DNA from: a virus
IMG/VR virus record: IMGVR_UViG_3300033148_006233
Span: 1 to 40,597 of that record
DNA: 40,597 bases
Direction: 5' to 3' (one strand)
A program made the position numbers and the translations under genes. Below, piece after piece: positions 15,405 through 24,693 of this stretch; the first letter of the stretch is position 1, and the number at the start of each line of letters is the position of its first letter. A model generated the notes under the pieces. The model saw only the letters and a program-made list of their open reading frames with translations. It did not search any database and was not told where the DNA came from.

Positions 15405-15430
15405 TATTTTTTATTTTTTATCTTTTTTTG
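15405..15430 (+). terminator. T-tract terminator
   Basis: Three T runs (TTATTTTTTATTTTTTATCTTTTTTT region) straight after a stop codon, before the next ribosome-binding site at 15476. Confidence 0.5.
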
Positions 15431-15488
15431 ATTTCGGAAAAAAAGATAGTCTTCGGACTTAAAATCAAATAAATTAAAGGAGAAAGAA

Positions 15489-15872
15489 ATGGCAATAAGA
15501 AAGTACAAAATATCGAGTGGATCAATAGCTGCAGATGGTAGTGCCTCAGCTTATAGTACCCCTATAAGAGGCAAAATACTTGCAGTTGGAGTGAACTACC
15601 CAGCACATACTTGTACAGTGGATCTTGATACAGATGGAGAAGCATCAGCTCAGAAAATTATAGATTTAGCTGCAGCAAATACAGATGCAACATACTATCC
15701 AAGAGTAGCCGTGCATGATAACACTGGTTCAGCAATTGATTTGAGTGATACAGAAGGTGGAAATACAGCCCAATATGAACCTTTTGTGGTTTATGGAAGG
15801 GTTAAATTAACCATAGCATCAGGAACAGAAGATGAAAGTGTATCAGTGTACATAATGGTCGAGGAGGATTAA
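15489..15872 (+). CDS. 127-aa virion structural protein
   Basis: AAGGAG precedes the ATG. Beta-rich, with PIRGKILAVGVNYPA and YEPFVVYGRVKLTIASG segments of the kind seen in phage head or tail decoration proteins. Overlaps the next start at its stop (TTAATG). Exact role unknown. Confidence 0.6.
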   Translation: MAIRKYKISSGSIAADGSASAYSTPIRGKILAVGVNYPAHTCTVDLDTDGEASAQKIIDLAAANTDATYYPRVAVHDNTGSAIDLSDTEGGNTAQYEPFVVYGRVKLTIASGTEDESVSVYIMVEED

Positions 15873-16252
15873 TGAGATTTACCAACAGAGGTGAATCTAT
15901 GAATATCCGAATTGGTAAATTGAATGAGGATTTTTATTGGGTCACCTTAAAAAAAGGAGAGACAATTGATCTTCCTGAACATATCGGGAGAAACAATGGT
16001 CTTGAAGAGATAAAAGTAACAGAAGGAAAAGCAGGGCCTAAAAAAGTAGAAACTAAACAGTTTAAGGATCCGTATACTGATGACGATTTCTATAAGGAAT
16101 TAACAAAGATTAAAGGAATTGGGGTTAAGACTGCTAAGGATATAGTGATATGGGGAACCAAAGAAAAACTAATAGAATCAATTAAATTAAACAAACACAT
16201 ACCTTTCAGGGATGATGTAGTGGAGAAACTGAAAAGATGGTTAGCGCATTGA
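15872..16252 (+). CDS. Helix-hairpin-helix protein in the head module
   Basis: 126 aa. Residues about 76-92 (ELTKIKGIGVKTAKDIV) are a clear helix-hairpin-helix DNA-binding motif with the GIG turn. The N-terminal half is beta-like. It has GAGGAGG before ATG 15872; a second in-frame ATG at 15899 also has AGAGGTGA. A DNA-contacting role at the head-tail joint is possible; this is inference. Confidence 0.65.
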   Translation: MRFTNRGESMNIRIGKLNEDFYWVTLKKGETIDLPEHIGRNNGLEEIKVTEGKAGPKKVETKQFKDPYTDDDFYKELTKIKGIGVKTAKDIVIWGTKEKLIESIKLNKHIPFRDDVVEKLKRWLAH

Positions 16253-16431
16253 TCTTGGCAAGGGAAAATCGTGTTATGATAAATGACATTAAGAAAGATA
16301 TCGGTGAAATAAATGTGTGTATACAAAAACTTACAAACCACTATTCAAAGAGGTTGCCTCTTTGGGCTACAATCCTCTTTACAATATTGGGTAGCTTGGT
16401 AGTTGGTTTGATTGTATCAGGGATAAAATAA
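16237..16431 (+). CDS. 64-aa XhlA-like membrane protein
   Basis: A charged helix (MINDIKKDIGEINVCIQKL) is followed by a C-terminal membrane span at residues 41-62 (LPLWATILFTILGSLVVGLI). The layout resembles XhlA-type lysis accessory proteins. The gene overlaps the previous one by 16 bases. Confidence 0.55.
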   Translation: MVSALILARENRVMINDIKKDIGEINVCIQKLTNHYSKRLPLWATILFTILGSLVVGLIVSGIK

Positions 16432-16469
16432 TGGGAGCTTGTTTTTTAAACATTGGGGGGTTAGAATAA
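16431..16469 (+). CDS. 12-codon ORF at an insertion junction (doubtful)
   Basis: ATG overlaps the stop of the membrane protein gene (TAATG); the frame ends after 12 codons. The TATA-like box of the endonuclease gene lies inside it. It may be the start of a gene broken by the endonuclease insertion. Confidence 0.2.
   Translation: MGACFLNIGGLE
16442..16450 (+). promoter_or_regulatory. TATA-like box of the HNH homing endonuclease gene
   Basis: TTTTTTAAA, centred about 26 bases before ATG 16472, the spacing of a leaderless archaeal transcript. No ribosome-binding site is needed or seen. Confidence 0.5.
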
Positions 16470-16471
16470 AT

Positions 16472-17233
16472 ATGGTAGGATTAAAAAAAGGTCAAACAAA
16501 TTCTGGAAGTTTTAGAAGGGGAAATAAACCTTGGAATAAGGGAACAAAAGGAATTATGAATGCTTGGAATAAAGGAAAAAAATGTCCGCAAATTTCAAAA
16601 GGATTAACTGGGAAAAAATTATCTGAGGGACATAGAAAAAAAGTAATTAAAAATCTTAGGATCCCAATAGAAGGAATAAGACAAAAAGGCCAGTTTAAAG
16701 AAGGAAATGTTCCTTGGAATTGGGGAAAACCAAGATCAGAAGAAACTAAAAGAAAGATTAGAGAAAAATTAAAAGGACAAATTCCTTGGATGAAAGGAAG
16801 ACATCATTCTGAAGAATCAAAGAAAAAAAATAAGATTGCTCATTTAGGAAAAAAACAATCAAAAGAAACAATTTTAAAAAGAATAAAAAAGGGAGAAGAA
16901 CATTATAATTGGCAAGGTGGAAAATCATTTGAACCTTATGATAGAACATTTAACAATAAATTCAAAAGGGCAATAAGAAAAAGAGATAATCAAATTTGTA
17001 TGCTTTGTGGTATTCACAGAGAAAAATTAAAAAGAGTATTAGATGTTCATCATGTTAATTATAATAAACTATTATCCATTCCAGAAAACTGTATTAGTTT
17101 ATGTAATTCTTGTCATGTTAAAACAAATTTTAACAGGAAACATTGGACAAAATTCTTTCAAAATTTATTAGCAGAAAAATATGGTTATGAATATCAAGAT
17201 AATAAAATAGTTTTGGAGGTTAAAAATGAGTAA
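16472..17233 (+). CDS. HNH homing endonuclease with NUMOD3 repeats
   Basis: 253 aa from ATG 16472. At least three NUMOD3-type DNA-binding motifs (K-P-W-N-K-G at 19-24, P-W-N-W-G at 81-85, P-W-M-K-G at 105-109) precede an HNH domain with C176/C179, H193-H194, N207 and C211/C214-H215. It cuts a specific DNA site and spreads by gene conversion. It sits between a membrane protein and the head-tail adaptor, is AT-richer than the neighbours, and has its own promoter-like box. Its end overlaps the adaptor start by 8 bases. Confidence 0.88.
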   Translation: MVGLKKGQTNSGSFRRGNKPWNKGTKGIMNAWNKGKKCPQISKGLTGKKLSEGHRKKVIKNLRIPIEGIRQKGQFKEGNVPWNWGKPRSEETKRKIREKLKGQIPWMKGRHHSEESKKKNKIAHLGKKQSKETILKRIKKGEEHYNWQGGKSFEPYDRTFNNKFKRAIRKRDNQICMLCGIHREKLKRVLDVHHVNYNKLLSIPENCISLCNSCHVKTNFNRKHWTKFFQNLLAEKYGYEYQDNKIVLEVKNE

Positions 17234-18044
17234 TTTTATTTCTGTTGAATCTGTACGTCGTACATGTGGAATAGGAAGTAGTGAAATTAGCGATGCTGAT
17301 GTAGAAAGTATAATTGATGAGTGTGAATATCAAGTAGAAAGGCATTATAATACAGTTTTCACCCCAAAGGAGATAATAGAGACAAGGGAAGGAAACGAGA
17401 CCAAGAGATTAATTCTAAGGAAGAACCCTGTCTTGACTGTTAGGGATTTGTATATAGATGGGACCCAAGAAGATACCGCGAATCTTATAGTTTCAAGGGG
17501 ATCAGGAAAGATAGAGTTAAACACGAGTGCGACAGTGAGCACGTTCCAAGATGGAACCCAAAGAAACGTTATAAAGTATATATTCGGATGGCTGGAGGAG
17601 AGTTCAACTAGTACGACTACTGATGCGGCAAGCGTGGCTGGAACAAGCGTTGCATTGAGTGTAGCCAGTGAGACAGATTTTAGCACTAACGATTGGGTGG
17701 ATGTTTATGGAATGGATGGGAACCATGAGGCTGCACAAGTTACTGGGACAGACACAGGAGAAATCACAGTTGATCAATTGGTTTATGGGCACGTGTCAGG
17801 GAGCAAGGTTGTTAAATTACAAATTAATGAAAACTTCAAAAAACTGATGAACTATTGCTGCGCGATAGCAATGGTCGCAAGGATTGTTGGTCAGTCTTAT
17901 ACAGACATAGTGGGTTATAATATTGGAGAGATGAGGGTTCAAAAAGGAGAACCATACACGCAATGGAGGGAAACTGCCGTTCAGTTAATTAAAGAGAGGG
18001 ACAAGATCTTGGCAGACATAAAACCAAGGCCTTGTGTGGTGTAA
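17226..18044 (+). CDS. Head-tail adaptor (connector) protein with an inserted domain
   Basis: 272 aa. The N-terminal helices (EISDADVESIIDECEYQVERHYN) and C-terminal helices (FKKLMNYCCAIAMVARIVG, then WRETAVQLIKERD) match gp6/gp15-type adaptors below the portal. Residues about 125-200 are a Thr/Ser/Val-rich beta insert (SVALSVASETDFSTNDWVDV) not typical of the family. TTTTGGAGG before the ATG is carried in the end of the endonuclease gene. Confidence 0.75.
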   Translation: MSNFISVESVRRTCGIGSSEISDADVESIIDECEYQVERHYNTVFTPKEIIETREGNETKRLILRKNPVLTVRDLYIDGTQEDTANLIVSRGSGKIELNTSATVSTFQDGTQRNVIKYIFGWLEESSTSTTTDAASVAGTSVALSVASETDFSTNDWVDVYGMDGNHEAAQVTGTDTGEITVDQLVYGHVSGSKVVKLQINENFKKLMNYCCAIAMVARIVGQSYTDIVGYNIGEMRVQKGEPYTQWRETAVQLIKERDKILADIKPRPCVV

Positions 18045-21000
18045 ATGAAAAAAATATTTATAGGATTAATAATATTAATGGGATTTATAGGGCTAGTTTT
18101 AGCCTCAGATTTCACACCCCAAGGAGATATCAATTTGAGGGGAGTGTATTCTATTAAGAACGCGACTACAATAAACGCGACAGGGAATATAACCACTGGT
18201 GGGTACTTTGTAGGGAATGGAACTTCTTTGAATGTAAATGCATCAGAGCTATGGATTACTTCAACAGGAATAATGGACAATTTAGCAGATATATTGGGAA
18301 GTGCGATCACTAATAGTTATAGCTGGATAAACCAAACAATTGCTGATGTGAGGTATATCTTGCAATCTAGCGAGGGAGACTTAAATGTTAATTCCTCTGA
18401 TTATTGGGATGGTTTGGGGTCTCCGACTGATTTGGCCAATAAGACACTCTTATCACAAGCGAATATCACAGACGAGGATTGGATAGAGGACTCTCAGGAA
18501 AGTAGTTTGAATGTTAATGCGTCTGATTTTTGGGATAGTCTTAATACAGTTGCAGACATATTAGGTAGTCTTATTAATAATGATTTGAGTTGGTTAAACT
18601 TGACACAAATAAGGGATTCATTTTACAATAAGACAGAGTCAGATGTGAAATATTATAATTCTTCAAACCCCTTTGGATATTTCAACGAGACTACAAATCC
18701 CGATACAGATACAAATGCTTCCACAGCTTGTACAGGAACAGAAGTTTTACTCGGTAATGGGACATGTATTGATGGTAGTTACTTTGATACAGATACCAAT
18801 ATATCAGATACAAATGAAACCCCACGAGTTAGTGCACTTTATAGTTTTAATTATTATAACTCAACAGACTTCTCAATAAGTGATTATCTAACATCTGTAG
18901 AAATATTAGCATTTGGGTATTATAATGCTACAGATTTTGTAATTACAGACTACTTTACTAAAACTCAAATATTAAATTTTGAGTATTACAACTCTACAGA
19001 TTTTAATATAAGTGACTATTTTACAAGTTCTGAAATCTTAGCATTTGATTATTATAATTCAACTGATTTTAATATTTCAGACTATTTTACATCAGCAGAA
19101 GTTCTTGGGTTTAGTTATTATAATAGTACAGATTTCTCAATAAGTGACTATTATACAAAGACTCAAATAAATGATTTTAACTTTTATAATGCTACAGACT
19201 TTAGTATTTCTGATTACTATCTAATAAATAATCCATTCAGTTTTTATAATTCAACATCTATTCCGAGTTATATTCTTAGTTCAAATGAAGGGAATTTAGA
19301 TGTAAATCGTTCTGATTTTTGGGATGACATAGATTCTCCTTTGGCTACATGGGTTGCAGTTTTCAATCAAACTTATCATAATGCTTGGCTTTATGTAACT
19401 AATAGTACATTTGCTTTGATTTCAGAGCCACTTTGGTCAAGTAATTACACGGCTTATAATGATAGTTGGAGTTATTATGAACCTGACACAAACATATCTG
19501 ATACGAATGAAACAGATAGGGTAAACGTATTGTATGGAAATCCATTTGGATGGTATAATTTAACTGATTTCGACTACAATGATTATTCAACCACTACAGA
19601 AGCAAGTGCATTATATGTTAATCTTACTGGAGACGATATGACTGGAAATTTAACAAATACAAAATGGTTTAAAGGAAAATTTAATTGGACGACTGCTGAT
19701 GATTGGAATTTTTTCAATGGTTCTTCTCTTGACTTTAACGAGAGTAAATTAGCTGCAAAATATTACAATGCCTCTCAGGCAGACGTAATAGCAGGAACTA
19801 TCGATGGCGGAAGTATTGAAGACACTCAGCATGATGATGGTGGTTATGATGATGTTACACTCAATTTTTCAGAAGCTTCAGGAGCTCCCGGCTTAGATTT
19901 AAGAATTAATTTTACTAATGTTAATGATTTAAACGGCGGAATTATGAGATATAAAACCAGCAGTTTATCTGGCAATTGGCCAATAATTCAGTTGTGGAAT
20001 TATAATACTAATTCATGGCAAGAATACCCTCCTATAGCAGAAACAGATGTTTTTTTATTTATTAGTGACCCTGTTTATAATTCAAGATTTATCGATGGGG
20101 GGATTGTTCAGATGAGAATTTATAAAGCTGCCAATGGAAACACTCAAAATCATTATTATGTTGATTGGATTGCTGTTTTCGAAGGTTATGGAACACCAAT
20201 AGGTTATGAAGTTGACCCTTTCTCTTTCCATCGAAACAAGAACTTGAATAATTCCGGCTACAACATTACAGCAGATTATTTCTTTGGCAACGGAAGTCAG
20301 CTGACAGGAATAATAACAAATGATACAAACGAAACTACAAGAGTAAATGCAATTGTAGGAACAAATTGTACAGGGACTGACAAGTATAGTGGAATATTTA
20401 GTAATGGAACATTGATTTGTACAGAGGATTCTGGGGTTGGGGGAGAAGTAGACCCTATTTGGACGGCAAACTTTACTGCTTATAATGATTCTTGGAGCTA
20501 TTATGAGCCAGATACAAATATAAGTGATACTGATACAAATGCGAGTACTGCTTGTAGTGGAACAGAAGTTTTTTTAGGAAATGGAAGTTGTATAGAGGGT
20601 AGTTATTTTGACACAGACACAAACATTTCAGATACTAACGAAACAGTAAGAGTTTCTGCTTTATATGGATTTGGATATTACAATAGCACAGATTTTGATT
20701 ATAATACTTTTTATTTAAAAGCAAATCCTTTTGGATTTTATAACGCTACTGATTTTTCTATATCAGATTATTATACAAATGCTAATCCGTTTGGTTTTTA
20801 TAATTCTACAAATCCTCAAACTGAAACAGACCCAAACTGGGCAGGAAATTATTCTACATTTCTTACTCATATCACTTGGGCGAATGTTATAAACGGAACT
20901 ATGGCTAAGATGGCAGATGTAATTGGATTTGAATATTACAACTCGACGGATTTTAGTATATCAGATTACTTTACTAAAACACAAGTCTTAGATTTTAGTT

Positions 21001-21341
21001 ATTATAACTCTACAGATTTTGATATTAATGATTATTATGGGGTAGGAAATGCCTTTGGCTTTTACAATTCTACTACTTTAGTGGAAACAGACCCCATTAG
21101 TGCTACATTCGGATATTACAATTCAACTAACTTAGACATTTCAAGCGATACAAGTCCACAATTAGGAGGTTATCTTGATACAAATGGAGAAAATATCGGA
21201 AGCACTACTGACGAAATTGAAAATATTTATATGACTACTAACAATAAATTATATGTTGGAACTGCACAGGAAGGAGAAATATTTTATAACGACACTTGTG
21301 TTTTAATAGTGGGACCAACCTCACAATTGGAAATATGTTAA
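18045..21341 (+). CDS. Large secreted-type repetitive adhesin or tail fibre
   Basis: 1098 aa. It begins with a classical Sec signal (MKKIFIGLIILMGFIGLVLAS), unusual for a virion protein. The body is built of imperfect repeats of the type (Y)-Y-N-S-T-D-F-S-I-S-D-Y-(F/Y)-T, about 15-18 residues apart, in two blocks (residues about 255-400 and 880-1050), plus TGN-I-T-GG-Y-F-GNGT segments typical of fibre shafts. N-X-S/T sequons are very dense. It could be a fibre assembled at the envelope or a protein displayed on infected cells. Confidence 0.65.
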   Translation: MKKIFIGLIILMGFIGLVLASDFTPQGDINLRGVYSIKNATTINATGNITTGGYFVGNGTSLNVNASELWITSTGIMDNLADILGSAITNSYSWINQTIADVRYILQSSEGDLNVNSSDYWDGLGSPTDLANKTLLSQANITDEDWIEDSQESSLNVNASDFWDSLNTVADILGSLINNDLSWLNLTQIRDSFYNKTESDVKYYNSSNPFGYFNETTNPDTDTNASTACTGTEVLLGNGTCIDGSYFDTDTNISDTNETPRVSALYSFNYYNSTDFSISDYLTSVEILAFGYYNATDFVITDYFTKTQILNFEYYNSTDFNISDYFTSSEILAFDYYNSTDFNISDYFTSAEVLGFSYYNSTDFSISDYYTKTQINDFNFYNATDFSISDYYLINNPFSFYNSTSIPSYILSSNEGNLDVNRSDFWDDIDSPLATWVAVFNQTYHNAWLYVTNSTFALISEPLWSSNYTAYNDSWSYYEPDTNISDTNETDRVNVLYGNPFGWYNLTDFDYNDYSTTTEASALYVNLTGDDMTGNLTNTKWFKGKFNWTTADDWNFFNGSSLDFNESKLAAKYYNASQADVIAGTIDGGSIEDTQHDDGGYDDVTLNFSEASGAPGLDLRINFTNVNDLNGGIMRYKTSSLSGNWPIIQLWNYNTNSWQEYPPIAETDVFLFISDPVYNSRFIDGGIVQMRIYKAANGNTQNHYYVDWIAVFEGYGTPIGYEVDPFSFHRNKNLNNSGYNITADYFFGNGSQLTGIITNDTNETTRVNAIVGTNCTGTDKYSGIFSNGTLICTEDSGVGGEVDPIWTANFTAYNDSWSYYEPDTNISDTDTNASTACSGTEVFLGNGSCIEGSYFDTDTNISDTNETVRVSALYGFGYYNSTDFDYNTFYLKANPFGFYNATDFSISDYYTNANPFGFYNSTNPQTETDPNWAGNYSTFLTHITWANVINGTMAKMADVIGFEYYNSTDFSISDYFTKTQVLDFSYYNSTDFDINDYYGVGNAFGFYNSTTLVETDPISATFGYYNSTNLDISSDTSPQLGGYLDTNGENIGSTTDEIENIYMTTNNKLYVGTAQEGEIFYNDTCVLIVGPTSQLEIC

Positions 21342-21342
21342 T

Positions 21343-23031
21343 ATGGCTAAACGAATTTACTTTGAAACTATAAAGAAATGGTTAATTGGTCTTGGTTTAG
21401 TTAGCGGAACTTTGGTTGTTTCTCTTTTTGGTTATCTTAATTTTTTGGGAATAATTGATATTACAGGATATTCTGGAGACATGGTTTGCGCAGGGACAGA
21501 ATCTGACCCTTGTTATGCTTATATAAATCTAACTGCAAAAGAAGATATATTTATTTATCCAGTTGATTACGACCCATGGGGAAGGGACACACCATTTGAG
21601 TTTGACCCAGGAGTTAAATCTTGGAAATTACAAAGAAGTTGGGGAGATGGTTGGAGAAATATTCCTCTCAATAAAACGTGTGCAGGTAAGTGGTGTGGTG
21701 CGCCTAATAATTTAGGAGTAAAATATTCATTTGTCATGAGAGAAGGTCGAGATTATCAGTTCAGGATAGTTGCGTACAAGAATAGTCCAACTGATGTGGT
21801 TAAGTGGAGTGTGGATTATGAAGACAAAGAATATCTTGACCCTGTTTGGGATTCTGTAGATAAGAAAAAACAAATTACTTATACCCCTACAACAGATACA
21901 ATTTGTGAGAATGGAACTTGTACCAAAATTCTTTATTCAGGGATAAGAAATGTTTATGAAGATGAAACTTGGAAAAGAGTTGAAGATGCAAGAAGTTTAA
22001 AAGGTAAGGGTTTTGAGTTTGTTTATTTAGAAAAAGATGATAATTATGAGATAGAAATAGAAGATTTTAATTATACCTGTATTAAAAAGTTAAAGTTGAA
22101 ATCAGAGGTTGCAGGCAATATTCCATTCAAAATTAAAGGAGTTGAATTTATTTCTTCTTATATGGAAGAAGGTGAAGAAATTGAGCTAGAAAATATTTGT
22201 ATGGATAATATTCTTGGATATAATTTTACTTTAGGTGAAAGTTCTACAACAATCAAACTGCAAACTGCCGATACTGAGAATTTGGCTGATGTTGTAATGC
22301 TGGATGAAGTGGGAGGGGAATTTTATCTTGGTTTTCAAATTAAGTGGAATATTAGTTCAATCCCTTCTGGAAAAATTATAGATGATTCAACATTGTGTTT
22401 ATATAATGAAGAGACTGAGGGAACTTTGGATGATGATGTAAACCTCTCGAGAGTAAATGATCAGGCCTGGGATGAAAGTTCAAATGCTGGGGATTTAGAT
22501 GCGCAATCTTTAACAAACAGCGTAATTGGAACACTTTCAAGTATCTCTACGGCAACTTGGGTTTGTATGAATGTAACTGAGATTATTAATGTAGATTACT
22601 TAGCTGAAAATGATAATTCTTCTATTAGAGGATTTGACCATGACAAAGAATTTACTGAAATAGAATATGTTTACGACGGAGAATATATGGATTTTGGTTT
22701 TGCAAATGAACCCGGTGCTACCCTTCACTTTGTAGATAAAGAAGATGAGGAATCAACTGGAAATCTTCCTTATCTTAACATAACTTATTCAGAAGCACCT
22801 CCCGAAGACACTTGCACATACTCCTCAGGAAATTGGCTCATAGAATGCTCAGACATGTGCAACCTATCAACTAACACCGATGTCTTGGGAAACAACATTT
22901 TATTCAACGGAACAGGTTATACAACAATCACAGCAAATATATCAAACTTTTCTCATGTTCAAATAAAAGGACAAGACGGTGCAAACAAATGTATAGTTCA
23001 TATAGAAAGTGGAGGAGGACTGAATAGTTAA
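21343..23031 (+). CDS. Membrane-anchored, Cys-rich surface protein with DNRLRE-like region
   Basis: 562 aa. One N-terminal span (residues about 13-38) anchors a large external part. Residues about 300-460 resemble DNRLRE-type modules (TIKLQTADTENLADVVMLDE, then YLGFQIKWNISSIPSGKII). Paired Cys (CAGKWC, CENGTC, CTYSS...CSDMC) suggest disulfides outside the cell, and there are many sequons. It follows the adhesin gene by 1 base, so the two are probably partners. Role inferred: cell-surface or virion-surface display. Confidence 0.6.
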   Translation: MAKRIYFETIKKWLIGLGLVSGTLVVSLFGYLNFLGIIDITGYSGDMVCAGTESDPCYAYINLTAKEDIFIYPVDYDPWGRDTPFEFDPGVKSWKLQRSWGDGWRNIPLNKTCAGKWCGAPNNLGVKYSFVMREGRDYQFRIVAYKNSPTDVVKWSVDYEDKEYLDPVWDSVDKKKQITYTPTTDTICENGTCTKILYSGIRNVYEDETWKRVEDARSLKGKGFEFVYLEKDDNYEIEIEDFNYTCIKKLKLKSEVAGNIPFKIKGVEFISSYMEEGEEIELENICMDNILGYNFTLGESSTTIKLQTADTENLADVVMLDEVGGEFYLGFQIKWNISSIPSGKIIDDSTLCLYNEETEGTLDDDVNLSRVNDQAWDESSNAGDLDAQSLTNSVIGTLSSISTATWVCMNVTEIINVDYLAENDNSSIRGFDHDKEFTEIEYVYDGEYMDFGFANEPGATLHFVDKEDEESTGNLPYLNITYSEAPPEDTCTYSSGNWLIECSDMCNLSTNTDVLGNNILFNGTGYTTITANISNFSHVQIKGQDGANKCIVHIESGGGLNS

Positions 23032-23040
23032 ATTTATATT
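23032..23040 (+). promoter_or_regulatory. TATA-like box of the neck gene
   Basis: ATTTATATT lies right after the preceding stop and centres about 26 bases before ATG 23062; no ribosome-binding site follows. Fits a leaderless transcript. Confidence 0.45.
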
Positions 23041-23061
23041 GTTTGAATATTTTAAATTAAC

Positions 23062-23670
23062 ATGGAAGCACAAACAGAGAATTACACAGGAAGCGACTGC
23101 ACAGGAAACGATGGGGCTACAAACAGGGTTCTAACTTTGTCGAATACAGGAAACACAGTACCTGGGGGATTTCTTGTATATGCAAGTGGATTGGCATTAA
23201 GTTTGACAACAGAGTATACTGTAGTGCATAATAATACTGGAACACAGATAACATTCCTAAACAGGATGTGGGATGATATGGAGATTATAGTTAACTATTA
23301 CCAGAGTGTTGTACCAGGGGTTGGAACTGATTTTGTCAACGGGCCGTTATCTGATTTTGGGGTTGTAGCTACCAGAACGCCAGTCACTGTGACTACTGAT
23401 TTTCACGGGAACAAGACATACACCGACGGGACTGACGAGGACATAGACATAGTATTCGAACCTTATAACGAGAAACATAATCTAGACAAGCCTGGTTTAA
23501 CAAAAGTTTATGATGCAAGGATTTTTTTAAAGCCAGATGCAACATTAAATAAATATGATAAAATAACTTACGATTCAAAAGTATACCGTGTCGAAGAGGT
23601 CAGTGTAAGGGACTTCGACGGGACCGCAGTATTTAAGGTGGCTATTTTATTTTATATAAAAAATGAATAG
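23062..23670 (+). CDS. Head-closure / tail-stopper-like neck protein
   Basis: 202 aa. The N-terminal 80 residues are a beta domain (YTVVHNNTGTQITF ... IIVNYY). The rest, with DFGVVATRTPVTVTTDFHGN, DIDIVFEP and LNKYDKITYDSKVYRVEEV, is the beta-barrel pattern of head-closure/stopper proteins. It follows the adaptor in the usual order once the two surface genes are set aside. Confidence 0.6.
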   Translation: MEAQTENYTGSDCTGNDGATNRVLTLSNTGNTVPGGFLVYASGLALSLTTEYTVVHNNTGTQITFLNRMWDDMEIIVNYYQSVVPGVGTDFVNGPLSDFGVVATRTPVTVTTDFHGNKTYTDGTDEDIDIVFEPYNEKHNLDKPGLTKVYDARIFLKPDATLNKYDKITYDSKVYRVEEVSVRDFDGTAVFKVAILFYIKNE

Positions 23671-23674
23671 ATGG

Positions 23675-23688
23675 TTTTTTAAATTAAA
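23675..23688 (+). promoter_or_regulatory. TATA-like box of the EDxHD endonuclease gene
   Basis: TTTTTTAAATTAAA, about 24 bases before ATG 23705, with no ribosome-binding site after it. Confidence 0.5.
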
Positions 23689-23704
23689 GAGTCATTGATT
23701 TAAG

Positions 23705-24331
23705 ATGGTATTCCAAAAAGGACATAAACCATGGAACAAGGGATTAAAGGGATTTGGTAAATTTAACAAGGGAAAAAGGAGATCTATTGAAACAAGAAGA
23801 AAGTTAAGTGATTTTCGTAAAGGAAAAAAGAGACCTGGAAATCCTGAAAGTTGGAAGCATTCTATAAAAACTAAAAAATTATTAAGTAAAATACAAAAAG
23901 GGATTAGGAAATCTCCAAAAACAGAATTTAAGGAAGGGATGATCCCTTGGAATAAAGGAAAGAAAATATCTAAGGAAAAATATCCTCGATATGGGTTTAG
24001 AACATCAAGAAAAAATCAAGTCTTTCCAAAAGAAGATACTTCAATTGAAGTTAAAATCCAGACTTTCCTTAAACAGTTAAACATAGATTTTTTTACACAC
24101 CAATACATGAAAATTGAACATGGATATCAGTGTGATATATTAATTCCGTCGCTGAATCTTGTTATAGAATGTGATGGAGACTATTGGCACAAATATCCAA
24201 TTGGAAGAGAGGTTGATCACATTAGGACAAAAGAATTAATTGAGAAAGGATTTAAGGTTTTGAGATTGTGGGAGTTTGAAATAAAGGAGATGGATATTAA
24301 TAATTTTAAAAGGAGATTAAAAAATGGATGA
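23705..24331 (+). CDS. NUMOD3 homing endonuclease with Vsr/EDxHD-type nuclease
   Basis: 208 aa. NUMOD3 motifs (K-P-W-N-K-G at 8-13, P-W-N-K-G at 81-85) precede a PD-(D/E)XK domain at 109-208: D144 in YQCDILIP, then E155-C-D157-G-D159-Y-W-H162, the signature of EDxHD homing endonucleases related to Vsr. It is inserted between two neck genes and overlaps the next gene by 8 bases. Different nuclease class from the HNH gene at 16472, yet the same DNA-binding repeats. Confidence 0.85.
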   Translation: MVFQKGHKPWNKGLKGFGKFNKGKRRSIETRRKLSDFRKGKKRPGNPESWKHSIKTKKLLSKIQKGIRKSPKTEFKEGMIPWNKGKKISKEKYPRYGFRTSRKNQVFPKEDTSIEVKIQTFLKQLNIDFFTHQYMKIEHGYQCDILIPSLNLVIECDGDYWHKYPIGREVDHIRTKELIEKGFKVLRLWEFEIKEMDINNFKRRLKNG

Positions 24332-24683
24332 AATACAAGAAGCATTAGAAAGAGCTTTGCCAGATATAGCTAGGAGAATGCAGAATGAATTGGTGCTTGT
24401 ATCTCCGGTTTCAACGGGCCGCTTAAAAAATTCTATTAAGGTCAAATCAACAAATGAAGGATTAATTATCTGGATGGTAGATTACGGAAAGTATATAGAA
24501 TTTGGGACTCCTCCCCACATAATCACCCCAAAGGAAAAGAAGGCGCTGAAATTTAAGATAGGGGGAGACGAATTAATTAGGAAGAAAGTAAAGCATCCTG
24601 GGACAAGGCCAAACCCGTTTATAAGGAACACTATCCAAAACAAGTTAAGAGAAATAATTATTGAGGAACTGGCTAATCAATAA
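24324..24683 (+). CDS. HK97 gp10-like tail-completion protein
   Basis: 119 aa. The pattern LVSPVSTGRLKNSI, VDYGKYIEFGTPPH and GTRPNPFIRNT is diagnostic of the HK97 gp10 family, which joins neck and tail. The ribosome-binding site lies in the end of the endonuclease gene. Confidence 0.88.
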   Translation: MDEIQEALERALPDIARRMQNELVLVSPVSTGRLKNSIKVKSTNEGLIIWMVDYGKYIEFGTPPHIITPKEKKALKFKIGGDELIRKKVKHPGTRPNPFIRNTIQNKLREIIIEELANQ

Positions 24684-24693
24684 TATTTAAATA
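24684..24693 (+). promoter_or_regulatory. TATA-like box before the tail-terminator gene
   Basis: TATTTAAATA directly after the gp10-like stop. The next start (GTG 24735) also has GAGGT at 24721, so this transcript would have a short leader. Confidence 0.45.

Noticed and set aside
18673-18879. 68-codon plus-strand frame
   Set aside because: Frame shadow inside the adhesin repeats.
18800-21150. CRISPR-like or tandem DNA repeat
   Set aside because: The repeat is in the protein; DNA copies differ at many silent sites, and spacing and spacers are not CRISPR-like.
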